Below, piece after piece: positions 47,393-56,551 of a stretch of 64,000 nt of DNA; position 1 is the first letter of the stretch, and each line of letters opens with the position of its first letter. Below the pieces are notes generated by a model. The model was not told the origin of the DNA. It saw only the letters and a list, made by a program, of their open reading frames with translations, and did no database searches. This DNA is from Actinomadura formosensis NBRC 14204 (GTDB lineage: Bacteria; Actinomycetota; Actinomycetes; Streptosporangiales; Streptosporangiaceae). The translations under genes were made by a program, and so were the position numbers. The DNA is taken from positions 1-64,000 of the forward strand of contig NZ_BCQQ01000001.1 of NCBI RefSeq assembly GCF_001552155.1, read 5' to 3'.

Positions 47393-48607
47393 TCAGGGCT
47401 GGACGGGTACGCCGCCGCGCCAGATGCGCAGCGCCCGCAGCCCGAACGCCCACGCGAACGCGCCCTCGTGGTCGGCGTCCCACAGGACGATGTCGGCGAG
47501 CATCCCGGGCGCGAGGGAACCGCGGTCACCGACCCGCAGGGCCGCTGCCCCGCCCAGGGTGGCGGCGCGCAGGGCCTCGGTCACGCTCAGCCCGAACATC
47601 GCGACGGCCAGCCCGATGACGAGCGGCATGGACGTGATGCCGCACTGACCGGGGTTGTGGTCGGTGCCGAGCGCGACGGTGACGCCGCGGTCGAGCATCT
47701 GCCGGACGGGTGCCGGCGGCCGGCTGCTGTTGAGGGCGCTGCCGGGGCAGACGGTGGCGGTGACCCCGGCGTGGGCGAGGGCCTTGATGTCGTCGTCGTT
47801 GGCCTGCGTCAGCAGGTCGGCGGACGCGCAGCCCACCTCGGCGGCGACCTGCGCCGCGCCGACGCGCTCGTTGGCGCAGGCGTGCATGCGGGCCTTGAGC
47901 CCGGCGCGCTTGCCGGTGAGCAGGAGGGCGCGGGCCTCTTCGGCGGTGAAGTGGCCCTCGTCGCAGTAGACGTCGATCGAGTCGGCACCCGCCACGGCGG
48001 CGTCGCCCGCCCACAGCCGGACGGCCTCGATGTAGTCGCGGCGGCGGCCGAAGAACTCCGGCGGCAGGATGTGCGCGGCGAGGAACGTCGCGTGGATGCG
48101 CGGCATGGACGGCTCGCCTTCCAGCGACCGCAGCATCCGGATGTCGGCGAGTTCACCGTCGCGGGTGAGGTGGTAGCCGGTCTTGGCCTCGACCGTGGTG
48201 GTCCCGGCGAGAATCCACTGGCGGAGCCGTTCGCGGACGCCGTTGCAGAGCGTCCAGGGGTCGGTTCCCCGGGTGACGGTCACGGTGGAGTTGACGCCGC
48301 CGCCCGCCGCGGTGATGGCCGAGTGGGACGACCCGCTGGTGCGCATGGCGAGTTCGGCCCAGCGGTTGCCCGCGTAGACGGGGTGGGAGTGCGCGTCGAT
48401 GAGCCCCGGGGTGACGAGCCCGCCGCCGAGGTTCTCGACGTGGTCGACGTCGACGATGTCGTCGATGACGCCGGGGACGCTCTCCGGGAGATCGGACGCG
48501 GGCCCGGCCCAGACGATCCGGTCGTCGTGGATGAGCACCGCGGCGTTGCTGCAGACGTCGGTGCCCGTCCAGAGCCTGCCGATGTTCGTCAACAGCCGTA
48601 CCGTCAT
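47393..48607 (-). CDS. hutI: Imidazolonepropionase
   Basis: 404 aa amidohydrolase. Metal ligands in TPGLIDAHSHPVYAGNRWAE (HxH), substrate and metal residues in AKTGYHLTRDGE, ATFLAAHILPPEF, and ALGTDHNPGQCGITSMPL. It opens imidazolone-5-propionate in histidine breakdown. Other hut genes are not in the window, so the pathway is split. An alternative assignment to a related amidohydrolase is unlikely given the block order. Confidence 0.9.
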   Translation of the reverse strand: MTVRLLTNIGRLWTGTDVCSNAAVLIHDDRIVWAGPASDLPESVPGVIDDIVDVDHVENLGGGLVTPGLIDAHSHPVYAGNRWAELAMRTSGSSHSAITAAGGGVNSTVTVTRGTDPWTLCNGVRERLRQWILAGTTTVEAKTGYHLTRDGELADIRMLRSLEGEPSMPRIHATFLAAHILPPEFFGRRRDYIEAVRLWAGDAAVAGADSIDVYCDEGHFTAEEARALLLTGKRAGLKARMHACANERVGAAQVAAEVGCASADLLTQANDDDIKALAHAGVTATVCPGSALNSSRPPAPVRQMLDRGVTVALGTDHNPGQCGITSMPLVIGLAVAMFGLSVTEALRAATLGGAAALRVGDRGSLAPGMLADIVLWDADHEGAFAWAFGLRALRIWRGGVPVQP

Positions 48608-48972
48608 GGGGTCACCGACCTGGGGGGAGCCAGGCGCGCCGCAGCGCGGTACCGAGCGCCGCGGGGCGCGGGATGGGGCCGCCGGCCCTCGCGCCGGTGT
48701 TCGGACCTGTCATGGCCACCTGCTCTCGATCCGAAACACCGGCCGTATGCCGGCGACCCGCCGTTGGAGGGCCGGGCGGCCGGACGGCCGCCATGGGCAA
48801 CGAGACCGGAGGTATCGGTTTCGTCACGGTAGTGCACCGAAGGCCCGTACGACAACCTTTGATCGCAGCTCATCGACAGCAATCACCCCGCCCCTAGCTC
48901 TACAGACCGTACGGATTTCAACCGGGTCGTCAAGCGGATCGGGCAAGCTGTCACCGTTCGGCGATCAGGTTG
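48608..48972. other. Intergenic stretch with no supported gene
   Basis: Between hutI and the hflX-side palindrome I find several short open frames on both strands, but none has a ribosome-binding site and believable composition. The DNA is lower in GC near 48890-48970 than its neighbours. It probably contains the hutI promoter; no box is convincing. Confidence 0.6.
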
Positions 48973-49006
48973 TTTTTTTCGACCGCCTCCAGACGGTCGA
49001 AAAAAA
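48973..49006. repeat. Perfect AT-flanked inverted repeat
   Basis: Seven Ts plus CGACCG, an 8-nt loop CCTCCAGA, then CGGTCG plus seven As: 13-bp perfect arms, 57 bp past the hflX stop. The T tract is on the 5' side and the A tract on the 3' side for either strand, the reverse of an ordinary intrinsic terminator. Very conspicuous in DNA of this GC level. Could be a terminator variant, an mRNA-stabilising stem, or a protein site. Confidence 0.75.
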
Positions 49007-49062
49007 TTTGCAGAAGGCGCCCCGAACCCGCGGGGTCCCGCGTGGGACCCGGCGGGGCGGGT

Positions 49063-50499
49063 TCAGGCCACCGGAGAGACGGTCTCGTATCGGGAAAGCT
49101 CACCCGCGAGGTCAGCCGGCACACGCACGTGCAGGACGGTGCCCTCGGCGACGTGCTCCTGCTTGATCACCTCACCGCGCTCGTACGCCTGCGCGACGAG
49201 GTCGCCGCGCTCGTAGGGCACGAGGACGTGGAGTTCGTTCTCCAGTCCGGGCAGGTCGGCCTCGATGGCGGCGCGCAGCTCCTCGATGCCGAACCCGGTG
49301 CGGGCGGACACGACGACGTTGTGCGGCTCGCGGCGCTGCAGCCGCGCGATCGCGAGCTCGTCGGCGGCGTCGGCCTTGTTGATGACGATGATCTCGGGGA
49401 TCTCGTCGGCGCCGATCTCGCGCAGCACCTCGCGGACGGCGTCGATCTGCGCCTCGGGGTCGGCGTCGGACCCGTCCACGACGTGCAGGATCAGCCCGGC
49501 GTCGGTGACCTCCTCCAACGTCGACCGGAACGCCTCGACGAGCTGGTGCGGCAGATGCCGGACGAACCCGACCGTGTCGGCCAGGGTGTAGGCGCGCCCG
49601 CCGGGCGTCTCGGCGCGCCGGACGGTGGGGTCGAGGGTGGCGAACAGCGCGTTCTCCACCAGCACCCCGGCACCGGTGAGCCGGTTGAGCAGGGACGACT
49701 TGCCCGCGTTGGTGTAGCCGGCGATGGCGACGGCGGGCACCCGGTGGCGGCGCCGCTCGCCGCGTTTGGTGTCGCGCGCCTTGGACATCTCGGCGATCTG
49801 CCGGCGCAGCCTGGCCATCCGGGTGCGGATCCGCCGCCGGTCCAGCTCGATCTTGGTCTCGCCGGGGCCGCGTCCGCCGATGCCGACGCCGCCCGCGGCG
49901 CGCCCGCCGACCTGCCGGGACAGGTTGCCGCCCCAGCCGCGCAGCCGCGGCAGCAGGTAGTCGAGCTGCGCGAGCTCGACCTGCGCCTTGCCCTCGCGGC
50001 TCTTGGCGTGCTGGGCGAAGATGTCGAGGATCAGCGCGGTCCGGTCGATGACCTTGACCTGGACGGTCTCCTCCAGGTGCCGCAGCTGGCTCGGGGCCAG
50101 CTCGCCGTCGCAGATGACGGTGTCGGCGCCGGTGGCGATCACGATGTCGCGCAGCTCCGCGGCCTTGCCGGAGCCGATGTAGGTGGCCGGGTCGGGACGG
50201 GACCGGCGCTGGATGAGCCCGTCGAGCACCTGCGAGCCCGCGGTCTCGGCGAGCAGCGCCAGCTCGCGCAGGGAGTTCTCGGCCTCCGCGGCCGTGCCGT
50301 CCGTCCAGACGCCCACGAGGACGACCCGCTCCAGCCGCAGGGCGCGGTACTCGACCTCGGTGACATCGGTCAGCTCGGTGGAAAGGCCCGCGACGCGGCG
50401 CAGTGCCCGGCGGTCCTCCAGGTCGAGCTCGCCCGTCATGGGCTCGTACTCGAACTCGTCTTGGTCCTGGGTCTGGTCTGCAGAGAAAGGTTGAGTCAT
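49063..50499 (-). CDS. hflX: GTPase HflX, ribosome rescue factor
   Basis: 478 aa from the ATG at 50497-50499 (GAGGACAT before it). HflX domain to about 205 (DPATYIGSGKAAELRDIV, RLRGWGGNLSRQVGGRAAGG), then the G domain: AGYTNAGKSSLLNRL, DPTVRRAE, DTVGFVRHLPHQLVEAF, NKAD. It splits stalled 70S ribosomes after heat or antibiotic stress. Divergent from aceB. Confidence 0.95.
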   Translation of the reverse strand: MTQPFSADQTQDQDEFEYEPMTGELDLEDRRALRRVAGLSTELTDVTEVEYRALRLERVVLVGVWTDGTAAEAENSLRELALLAETAGSQVLDGLIQRRSRPDPATYIGSGKAAELRDIVIATGADTVICDGELAPSQLRHLEETVQVKVIDRTALILDIFAQHAKSREGKAQVELAQLDYLLPRLRGWGGNLSRQVGGRAAGGVGIGGRGPGETKIELDRRRIRTRMARLRRQIAEMSKARDTKRGERRRHRVPAVAIAGYTNAGKSSLLNRLTGAGVLVENALFATLDPTVRRAETPGGRAYTLADTVGFVRHLPHQLVEAFRSTLEEVTDAGLILHVVDGSDADPEAQIDAVREVLREIGADEIPEIIVINKADAADELAIARLQRREPHNVVVSARTGFGIEELRAAIEADLPGLENELHVLVPYERGDLVAQAYERGEVIKQEHVAEGTVLHVRVPADLAGELSRYETVSPVA

Positions 50500-50645
50500 A
50501 TGTCCTCGGTAGAACGCCGCCTCGCGGCCGTATCTTCCCGGCGATCGTCTCACGGGTCTTCCACGGTGGTCACGTGGTTATCGCCATGGTTCCCGCCCTG
50601 GGTTGGCGTAAGCGCACCCGGGGAGATCCAGCGAGGGCACCCGCT

Positions 50646-50712
50646 TTGACCCGGCTCTGTACCGCCGAGTACCGTTCTCCACGTAACAGAAGTCAAATTT
50701 CGCTATACGAAA
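50646..50712 (+). promoter_or_regulatory. aceB promoter and operator-like palindrome
   Basis: TTGACC (50646-50651), 18 nt, TACCGT (50670-50675) form a plausible promoter. Downstream, 10 nt before the ATG, is TTTCG-CTATA-CGAAA (50698-50712), a perfect 5-bp-arm palindrome where a repressor would block elongation. An IclR-type regulator would fit a glyoxylate gene; this is inference, and the ribosome-binding site AAAGGG overlaps its end. Confidence 0.5.
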
Positions 50713-50722
50713 GGGCAGGCTG

Positions 50723-52330
50723 ATGGCTGGACTGGAAGGCATCGAGGTCACCGGGCCCCTCGGCGATCGCTACGAGGAGATCCTGACCCCCGAGGCGCTC
50801 GGCCTGCTCGCCGCCCTGCAGCGCGAGCTCGGCGCCCGCCGCAAGGAGCTCCTCGAAGCCCGCGCGGAGCGGCAGCGCAAGCTGTCCGCGGGCGGGACGC
50901 TGGACTTCCTGCCCGCGACCGCGAGCATCCGGGGCGACGACTCCTGGCGCGTCGCCGAGCCCGCGCCCGGCCTGGTGGACCGCCGCGTCGAGATCACCGG
51001 CCCGACCGACCGGAAGATGACGATCAACGCGCTGAACTCGGGCGCGAAGGTGTGGCTGGCCGACTTCGAGGACGCCAACACGCCGCTGTGGACGAACATG
51101 ATCGAAGGCCAGCTCAACCTGCGGGACGCCCTCGACCGCACCATCGACTTCACCGACGGGAAGACCGGCAAGACCTACGCGCTGAAGGCCGACGAGGAGC
51201 TCGCGACCATCGTCGTCCGGCCGCGCGGCTGGCACATGGAGGAAAAGCACCTCCTCGTCGACGGCGAGCCCATGTCGGGGTCGCTGTTCGACTTCGGGCT
51301 GTACTTCTTCCACTCGGCCCGCCGGCAGTTGGACAAGGGCAAGGGCCCCTACTTCTACCTGCCGAAGATGGAGAGCCACCTTGAGGCGCGGCTCTGGAAC
51401 GACGCGTTCAACCTCGCCCAGGACGCCCTGGAGATCCCGCGCGGCACCATCCGCGCGACCGTGCTGATCGAGACGATCCCGGCCGCGTTCGAGATGGAGG
51501 AGATCCTCTATGAGCTGCGCGACCACTCCGCCGGCCTGAACGCCGGCCGCTGGGACTACCTGTTCTCGGTGATCAAGAAGTTCCGGGACCGGGGCGCCGA
51601 GTTCGTCCTGCCCGAGCGGAACGCGATCACGATGACCGCCCCGTTCATGCGGGCCTACACCGAGCTGCTCGTCCGGACGTGCCACAAGCGCGGCGCGCAC
51701 GCGATCGGCGGCATGGCGGCGTTCATCCCGTCCCGCCGGGACGAGGAGGTCAACAGGGTCGCGCTGGAGAAGGTCCGCGCCGACAAGACCCGCGAGTCCG
51801 GCGACGGCTTCGACGGCTCCTGGGTCGCCCACCCCGACCTCGTCCCCGTCTGCCGCGAGGTGTTCGACGGCGTCCTCGGCGACAGGCCGAACCAGCTCGA
51901 CCGGCTCCGCGAGGACGTCCGGGTCTCCGCGGCGGACCTCCTCAACATCAAGGACACCCCCGGCGAGATCACCGAGGCCGGCCTGCGCAACAACATCGAC
52001 GTGGCGCTGCGCTACCTCGCCACCTGGCTGGACGGCGCCGGAGCGGTCGCGATCCACAACCTGATGGAGGACGCGGCCACCGCGGAGATCTCCCGCTCCC
52101 AGGTGTGGCAGTGGATCTACAACGGCGTCTCCACCGCCGAGGGCAAGAAGATCACCAGGGAGTGGGTGGAGCAGCTCCTGGACGAGGAGCTCGGCAAGAT
52201 CCGCGAGGAGCTGGGGCAGTCCTACAACGAGCCCCGCTACAACCAGGCCGTCGCCCTCTTCAAGGAGGTCACCCTGGCCGGCGAGTACGCCGAGTTCCTC
52301 ACCACCCCCGCCTACCAGCAGTTCCCGTAA
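50723..52330 (+). CDS. aceB: Malate synthase A
   Basis: 535 aa. Condenses glyoxylate with acetyl-CoA to malate. Blocks include [75 protein letters not shown] and [13 protein letters not shown], with the C-terminal catalytic Asp region [19 protein letters not shown]. Length matches class A. The glcDEF genes, 170 bp downstream in the same direction, make its substrate from glycolate. Confidence 0.96.
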   Translation: MAGLEGIEVTGPLGDRYEEILTPEALGLLAALQRELGARRKELLEARAERQRKLSAGGTLDFLPATASIRGDDSWRVAEPAPGLVDRRVEITGPTDRKMTINALNSGAKVWLADFEDANTPLWTNMIEGQLNLRDALDRTIDFTDGKTGKTYALKADEELATIVVRPRGWHMEEKHLLVDGEPMSGSLFDFGLYFFHSARRQLDKGKGPYFYLPKMESHLEARLWNDAFNLAQDALEIPRGTIRATVLIETIPAAFEMEEILYELRDHSAGLNAGRWDYLFSVIKKFRDRGAEFVLPERNAITMTAPFMRAYTELLVRTCHKRGAHAIGGMAAFIPSRRDEEVNRVALEKVRADKTRESGDGFDGSWVAHPDLVPVCREVFDGVLGDRPNQLDRLREDVRVSAADLLNIKDTPGEITEAGLRNNIDVALRYLATWLDGAGAVAIHNLMEDAATAEISRSQVWQWIYNGVSTAEGKKITREWVEQLLDEELGKIREELGQSYNEPRYNQAVALFKEVTLAGEYAEFLTTPAYQQFP

Positions 52331-52500
52331 GCCGGGCGATGTTCCCGGTGGCCGGCGTCCCGCGGCGCCCGGCCACCGGGGGACCCGCGCAGATCGCCGG
52401 GGCGCCGCGGAAGGGGGCCGCGGCGCTCCGAGGCGATGCCGCGGTACGAACCGGTTCGCCGGCTGTGCAGGGGTTTCGGGGGCGGCGGAGGGTGGTAAAG

Positions 52501-53949
52501 ATGGAGTCCATGCTCACAGCGCTCGGACCCCGGCTGGAGGCACTGCTCGGGGACGGCCGGGTGATCACCGATCCGGTGCGGCTGCGCACGTACGAGTGCG
52601 ACGGCCTCACCACCCACCGGTCGACGCCCGGGATCGTCGTGCTGCCCGACACCGCCGAGCAGATCGCCGCGATCGTCCGGGAATGCGCGGCGGCGGGCGT
52701 GCCGTATGTGGCGCGCGGGTCCGGGACGGGGCTGTCCGGCGGGGCGCTCCCCCGCGCGGACGGCGTGCTGATCGTGACGTCCCGGATGCGCCGGATCCTG
52801 GAGATCGACGTCCCGGGCCAGCGGGCCGTGGTGGAGCCCGGTGTGATCAACCTGGACGTGACGCGGGCCGTCCGCCCGTACGGGTACTACTTCGCGCCCG
52901 ACCCGTCCAGCCAGCAGATCTGCTCGGTCGGCGGGAACGTGGCGGAGAACTCCGGCGGCGCGCACTGCCTGAAGTACGGGTTCACCGCGCACCACGTGCT
53001 GGCCTGCGAGGTCGTGACGCCGGACGGCGAACTGGTCGAACTGCCGGCGGACGGGCCCGGCTACGACCTGCTGGGCGTGTTCGTCGGGGCGGAGGGCACG
53101 CTCGGCATCACCACCAAGATCACGGTGCGGCTGACACGGGTCCCGCAGACCGTGCAGACGCTGCTGGCGGCGTTCGACTCGATCGAGGCGGGCGGCACGG
53201 CGGTGTCGGCGATCATCGGGGCGGGCGTCGTCCCGGCGGCGATCGAGATGATGGACGCGCTGGCGATCGAGGCGGCCGAGGCCGCGGTGCACTGCGCCTA
53301 TCCGCCGGGCGCCGGCTCGGTGCTGATCGTGGAACTGGACGGCCCGGACGCGGAGGTCGCGGCCCAGTTCACCGAGGTGGAGCGGCTGTGCCGGGACGCG
53401 GGCGCGTTCGAGATCCGGATCGCCGCGGACGACGCGGAGCGGGCGCTGATCTGGAAGGGACGCAAGTCGGCGTTCGCGGCGGTGGGCCGCATCAGCCCCG
53501 CCTACCTCGTCCAGGACGGCGTCATCCCCCGGACGGTGCTGCCGGACGTCCTCGCGAGCATCGACGCGCTGTCGGCCGAGTCGGGCGTGCGGGTCGCGAA
53601 CGTGTTCCACGCGGGCGACGGGAACCTGCATCCGCTGGTGCTGTTCGACGACGCCGAGCCGGGCGCGGAGGAGCGCGCCGAGGCGGTGTCGGGCGCGATC
53701 CTCGACCTCTGCATCCAGCACGGCGGCTCCATCACCGGTGAGCACGGCGTCGGCGTCGACAAGTCCCGTTACATGCCCCGGATGTTCACCGACACCGACC
53801 TGGACACGATGCAGATGGTCCGCTGCGGGTTCGACCCGGCGGGGTTGTGCAACCCCGGCAAGGTCTTCCCCACACCGCGGCTGTGCGGCGAGGTGCCCGG
53901 CAAACGCAAGGGCCCCCACCCGTACGAGGGAAAGGCGGACATCTTCTGA
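52501..53949 (+). CDS. glcD: Glycolate oxidase subunit GlcD (FAD-linked)
   Basis: 482 aa from the ATG at 52501; GGAGGG is 9 nt upstream. FAD-binding PCMH fold: IVVLPDTAEQIAAIVRECAA, YVARGSGTGLSGGALPRADG, AVVEPGVINLDVTRAVRPYG, SVGGNVAENSGGAHCLKYGF and GAEGTLGITTKI. The C-terminal FAD-linked oxidase domain has FHAGDGNLHPLVLFD and TGEHGVGVDKSRYM. It oxidises glycolate (or D-lactate in relatives) to glyoxylate. It overlaps glcE by one base. Confidence 0.93.
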   Translation: MESMLTALGPRLEALLGDGRVITDPVRLRTYECDGLTTHRSTPGIVVLPDTAEQIAAIVRECAAAGVPYVARGSGTGLSGGALPRADGVLIVTSRMRRILEIDVPGQRAVVEPGVINLDVTRAVRPYGYYFAPDPSSQQICSVGGNVAENSGGAHCLKYGFTAHHVLACEVVTPDGELVELPADGPGYDLLGVFVGAEGTLGITTKITVRLTRVPQTVQTLLAAFDSIEAGGTAVSAIIGAGVVPAAIEMMDALAIEAAEAAVHCAYPPGAGSVLIVELDGPDAEVAAQFTEVERLCRDAGAFEIRIAADDAERALIWKGRKSAFAAVGRISPAYLVQDGVIPRTVLPDVLASIDALSAESGVRVANVFHAGDGNLHPLVLFDDAEPGAEERAEAVSGAILDLCIQHGGSITGEHGVGVDKSRYMPRMFTDTDLDTMQMVRCGFDPAGLCNPGKVFPTPRLCGEVPGKRKGPHPYEGKADIF

Positions 53950-55145
53950 TGCGGCCCCTGGACGCCCTGGCGAAGGTCTGCGCCGACGTACGGCCCGGCG
54001 AGCCGGCGGAAGGCGTGCTCGGTGTCGAGCCCGCGCTCGTCGCCGCGCCGAAGAACCTGGCGGAGGCCGCCGACGTCATGCGCGTCGCCGCCGAGAAGGG
54101 CCTGGCCGTCGTGCCGCGTGGGGCCGAGACACGCCTCGACTGGGGGGCGCCTCCGGAACGCTGCGATCTGCTGATCGACACCCACCGGCTGGACAGACTC
54201 GTCGAGCACACCGCAGGAGATCTCGTCGCGAAGGCCGAGGCGGGCCTTCCCATGGAGCGGCTCGGCCAGAGGCTCGCGGAGCGGGGGCAGCGCCTGGCCC
54301 TGGACGTGCCCCTGCCCGGTTCCACGGTCGGCGGGACGATCGCCACGGGCGCGGCGGGTCCGCTCCGCACGCTGTACGGGACGCCCCGGGCCCTGGTCAT
54401 CGGGCTCACCATCGTCCGGGCGGACGGTCAGGTCGCCCGGTCGGGGGGCAAGGTCGTCAAGAACGTCGCCGGGTACGACCTCGGACGGCTCTTCTGCGGC
54501 TCGTACGGAACCCTGGGCCTGATCGTGGAGGCGACGTTCCGCCTGCACCCGATCCCGGCCGCCTCCGCGTACGTGACGTGTGCCGTGCGCGGGCCGGAGG
54601 ACGCACACGACGCCGTCCAGACCGTCTTCCACTCCCCTGTTGCGCCCAGCGCCGTCGAGTACACCAGCCCGGGGACGGTCACGGTCCTTCTGGAAGGCGT
54701 ACCCGACGGTGTCTCCGCGCGCGCTGGGCAGACCGCAGGGCTCCTCGACGAGAACGCCGAAATCACCGAGACCGCACCGGAAGGGTGGGGCCGCTACCCG
54801 GACGGCACCACCCTCATCGATATCAGTGCGCCCCCGCCTTCGCTCCGCGCCCTCCTCACCATGCTCGGCCCTGACATTGCCGCCACCTGGAGTGGAAGCG
54901 GCCATGGTCATGTGGGCCTGCCCCCCGAAATGGCACCAGACGAGGTCGCCGACCTCCTAGGCCGGCTACGGGGCGTCCTGGCCCGTCACCATGGCCACGC
55001 CGTCGTCCGCTACGCCCCCGAAGAGGTGCGCGGCGTGATCGACCTGTGGGGGCCGGTTCCGGCGCTCACGCTGATGCGGCGCGTGAAAGACCAGTTCGAC
55101 CCTGGACACCGGCTGTCACCCGGCCGTTTCGCGGGAGGTATCTGA
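53949..55145 (+). CDS. glcE: Glycolate oxidase subunit GlcE (second FAD-binding subunit)
   Basis: 398 aa. A shorter PCMH-type FAD domain: VVPRGAETRLDWGAPPERCD, LDVPLPGSTVGGTIATGAAG, GGKVVKNVAGYDLGRLFCGS and YGTLGLIVEATFRLHPI. It pairs with GlcD and GlcF in the three-subunit enzyme. Start shares one base with the glcD stop and its own stop shares one with glcF, so the three are coupled. Confidence 0.92.
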   Translation: MRPLDALAKVCADVRPGEPAEGVLGVEPALVAAPKNLAEAADVMRVAAEKGLAVVPRGAETRLDWGAPPERCDLLIDTHRLDRLVEHTAGDLVAKAEAGLPMERLGQRLAERGQRLALDVPLPGSTVGGTIATGAAGPLRTLYGTPRALVIGLTIVRADGQVARSGGKVVKNVAGYDLGRLFCGSYGTLGLIVEATFRLHPIPAASAYVTCAVRGPEDAHDAVQTVFHSPVAPSAVEYTSPGTVTVLLEGVPDGVSARAGQTAGLLDENAEITETAPEGWGRYPDGTTLIDISAPPPSLRALLTMLGPDIAATWSGSGHGHVGLPPEMAPDEVADLLGRLRGVLARHHGHAVVRYAPEEVRGVIDLWGPVPALTLMRRVKDQFDPGHRLSPGRFAGGI

Positions 55146-56431
55146 TGGGCGCCCAAGACGATCTCCCGAATCTGCTCAACGACTGCGTCCACTGCGGTTT
55201 CTGCCTGCCGACATGCCCGACGTACGTGCTGTGGGGCGAGGAGATGGACTCCCCCAGGGGCCGCATCCATCTCATGCAGCAGCACGTGGAGGGCGCGCCG
55301 CTCAGCGGGCCGATGGTCGAGCATTTCGACCGCTGTCTCGGCTGCATGGCGTGCGTGACGGCCTGCCCGTCCGGCGTCCAGTACGACCGTCTCATCGAGA
55401 TCACCCGCGCCGACGTGGAACGCGAACATCCACGTTCGCTGAAGGAGCGGGCCATACGGGAGATGGTGTTCCAGCTGTTCCCTTACAGGCGGAGGCTGCG
55501 TGCTCTGCGCGGCCCCCTGCGCGCCTACCAGAAGTCGGGTCTGGAGCGGCTCGTCCGGCGCAGCGGCATCCTGGAGCGCATCTCACCGTCCCTCGCGGCG
55601 ATGGAACGGCTGGCACCGCCCCTCGGCAGGGCGCCGCGGCTGCCCGGGCGGGTCGCCGCACGCGGGGAGCGCCGCGCCACGGTCGGGATGCTGACCGGCT
55701 GCGTGCAGGGCGAGTTCTTCCCCGGCGTCAACGCCGCCACGGCGCGCGTCCTCGCCCTCGAAGGCTGCGACGTCGTCATCCCGCGGAACCAGGGGTGCTG
55801 CGGGGCGCTTTCCCTGCACTCCGGACGCGAGGACGAGGCCCGCGCCTTCGCCCGCCGGACGGTCGAGGCGTTCGAGTCCGCCGACGTCATCGTGGTGAAC
55901 TCGGCGGGCTGCGGGTCGGCGATGAAGGAGTACCGGACGCTGCTCGCCGACGATCCGGCCTGGGCGGCGCGGGCGGAGGCGCTGTCCGCCAAGACGCGGG
56001 ACCTCGCCGAGTACCTCGTGGAACTCGGGCCCCGGGCGAAGCGGAGGCCGCTTCCGGTCACCGTCGCCTATCACGACGCCTGCCACCTCGCCCACGCGCA
56101 GGGCGTGCGAAGCCAGCCCCGCGCGCTGCTGGCCGCGATTCCCGAGCTGACCGTGCGGGAGATCGCCGAACCGGACGTCTGCTGCGGTTCCGCCGGAACC
56201 TACAACCTGTTCCAGCCGGAGGCCGCCGCAGATCTCGGCGACCGCAAGGCGGGGAACGTGGACGCCACCGGAGCCGAACTCCTGGTCGCCGCCAACCCCG
56301 GCTGCTCCATGCAGATCGCCACCGCGCTGCGCGGGCGCGGCGCCGGCATCGCGGTCGCGCACACCGCGCAGGTGCTGGACGCCTCCCTGCGGGGCCTTGG
56401 CCGCGACGCCCTCATCTCACGCGGTTCGTAA
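55145..56431 (+). CDS. glcF: Glycolate oxidase iron-sulfur subunit GlcF
   Basis: 428 aa. Two [4Fe-4S] motifs: CVHCGFCLPTCPTY (14-27) and CLGCMACVTACPSG (about 68-81). Two CCG domains: QGCCGALSLHSG with VNSAGCGSAM, and DACHLAHAQG, PDVCCGSAGTYN with NPGCSMQI. It carries electrons from GlcD to the respiratory chain at the membrane. Last gene of glcDEF. Confidence 0.94.
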   Translation: MGAQDDLPNLLNDCVHCGFCLPTCPTYVLWGEEMDSPRGRIHLMQQHVEGAPLSGPMVEHFDRCLGCMACVTACPSGVQYDRLIEITRADVEREHPRSLKERAIREMVFQLFPYRRRLRALRGPLRAYQKSGLERLVRRSGILERISPSLAAMERLAPPLGRAPRLPGRVAARGERRATVGMLTGCVQGEFFPGVNAATARVLALEGCDVVIPRNQGCCGALSLHSGREDEARAFARRTVEAFESADVIVVNSAGCGSAMKEYRTLLADDPAWAARAEALSAKTRDLAEYLVELGPRAKRRPLPVTVAYHDACHLAHAQGVRSQPRALLAAIPELTVREIAEPDVCCGSAGTYNLFQPEAAADLGDRKAGNVDATGAELLVAANPGCSMQIATALRGRGAGIAVAHTAQVLDASLRGLGRDALISRGS

Positions 56432-56469
56432 CCCACGGCCCCTGAATGCCGCCGATCCGGCGTCGGGTA

Positions 56470-56508
56470 TCCTGTCCAGCCGCCATCGCCGACCGAGGCT
56501 AGACAGGA
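56470..56508. repeat. 12-nt inverted repeat after glcF
   Basis: TCCTGTCCAGCC (56470-56481) and GGCTAGACAGGA (56497-56508) pair over 12 positions with a single mismatch and a 15-nt loop. It is 38 bp past glcF and 43 bp before the next ATG. It may be the glc terminator; it also contains a TATCCT -10-like box for the next gene. Confidence 0.5.
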
Positions 56509-56551
56509 CACGCCTACTGCGCCCACCAGGCCCGAGGGAGCCCGCATCGCC

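Noticed and set aside
48604..48897. Short open frames upstream of hutI
   Set aside because: Overlapping frames on both strands with no start signal and no recognisable composition.
48973..49006. Calling this repeat an ordinary bidirectional intrinsic terminator
   Set aside because: On both strands the U tract precedes the stem and the A tract follows it, opposite to that layout.
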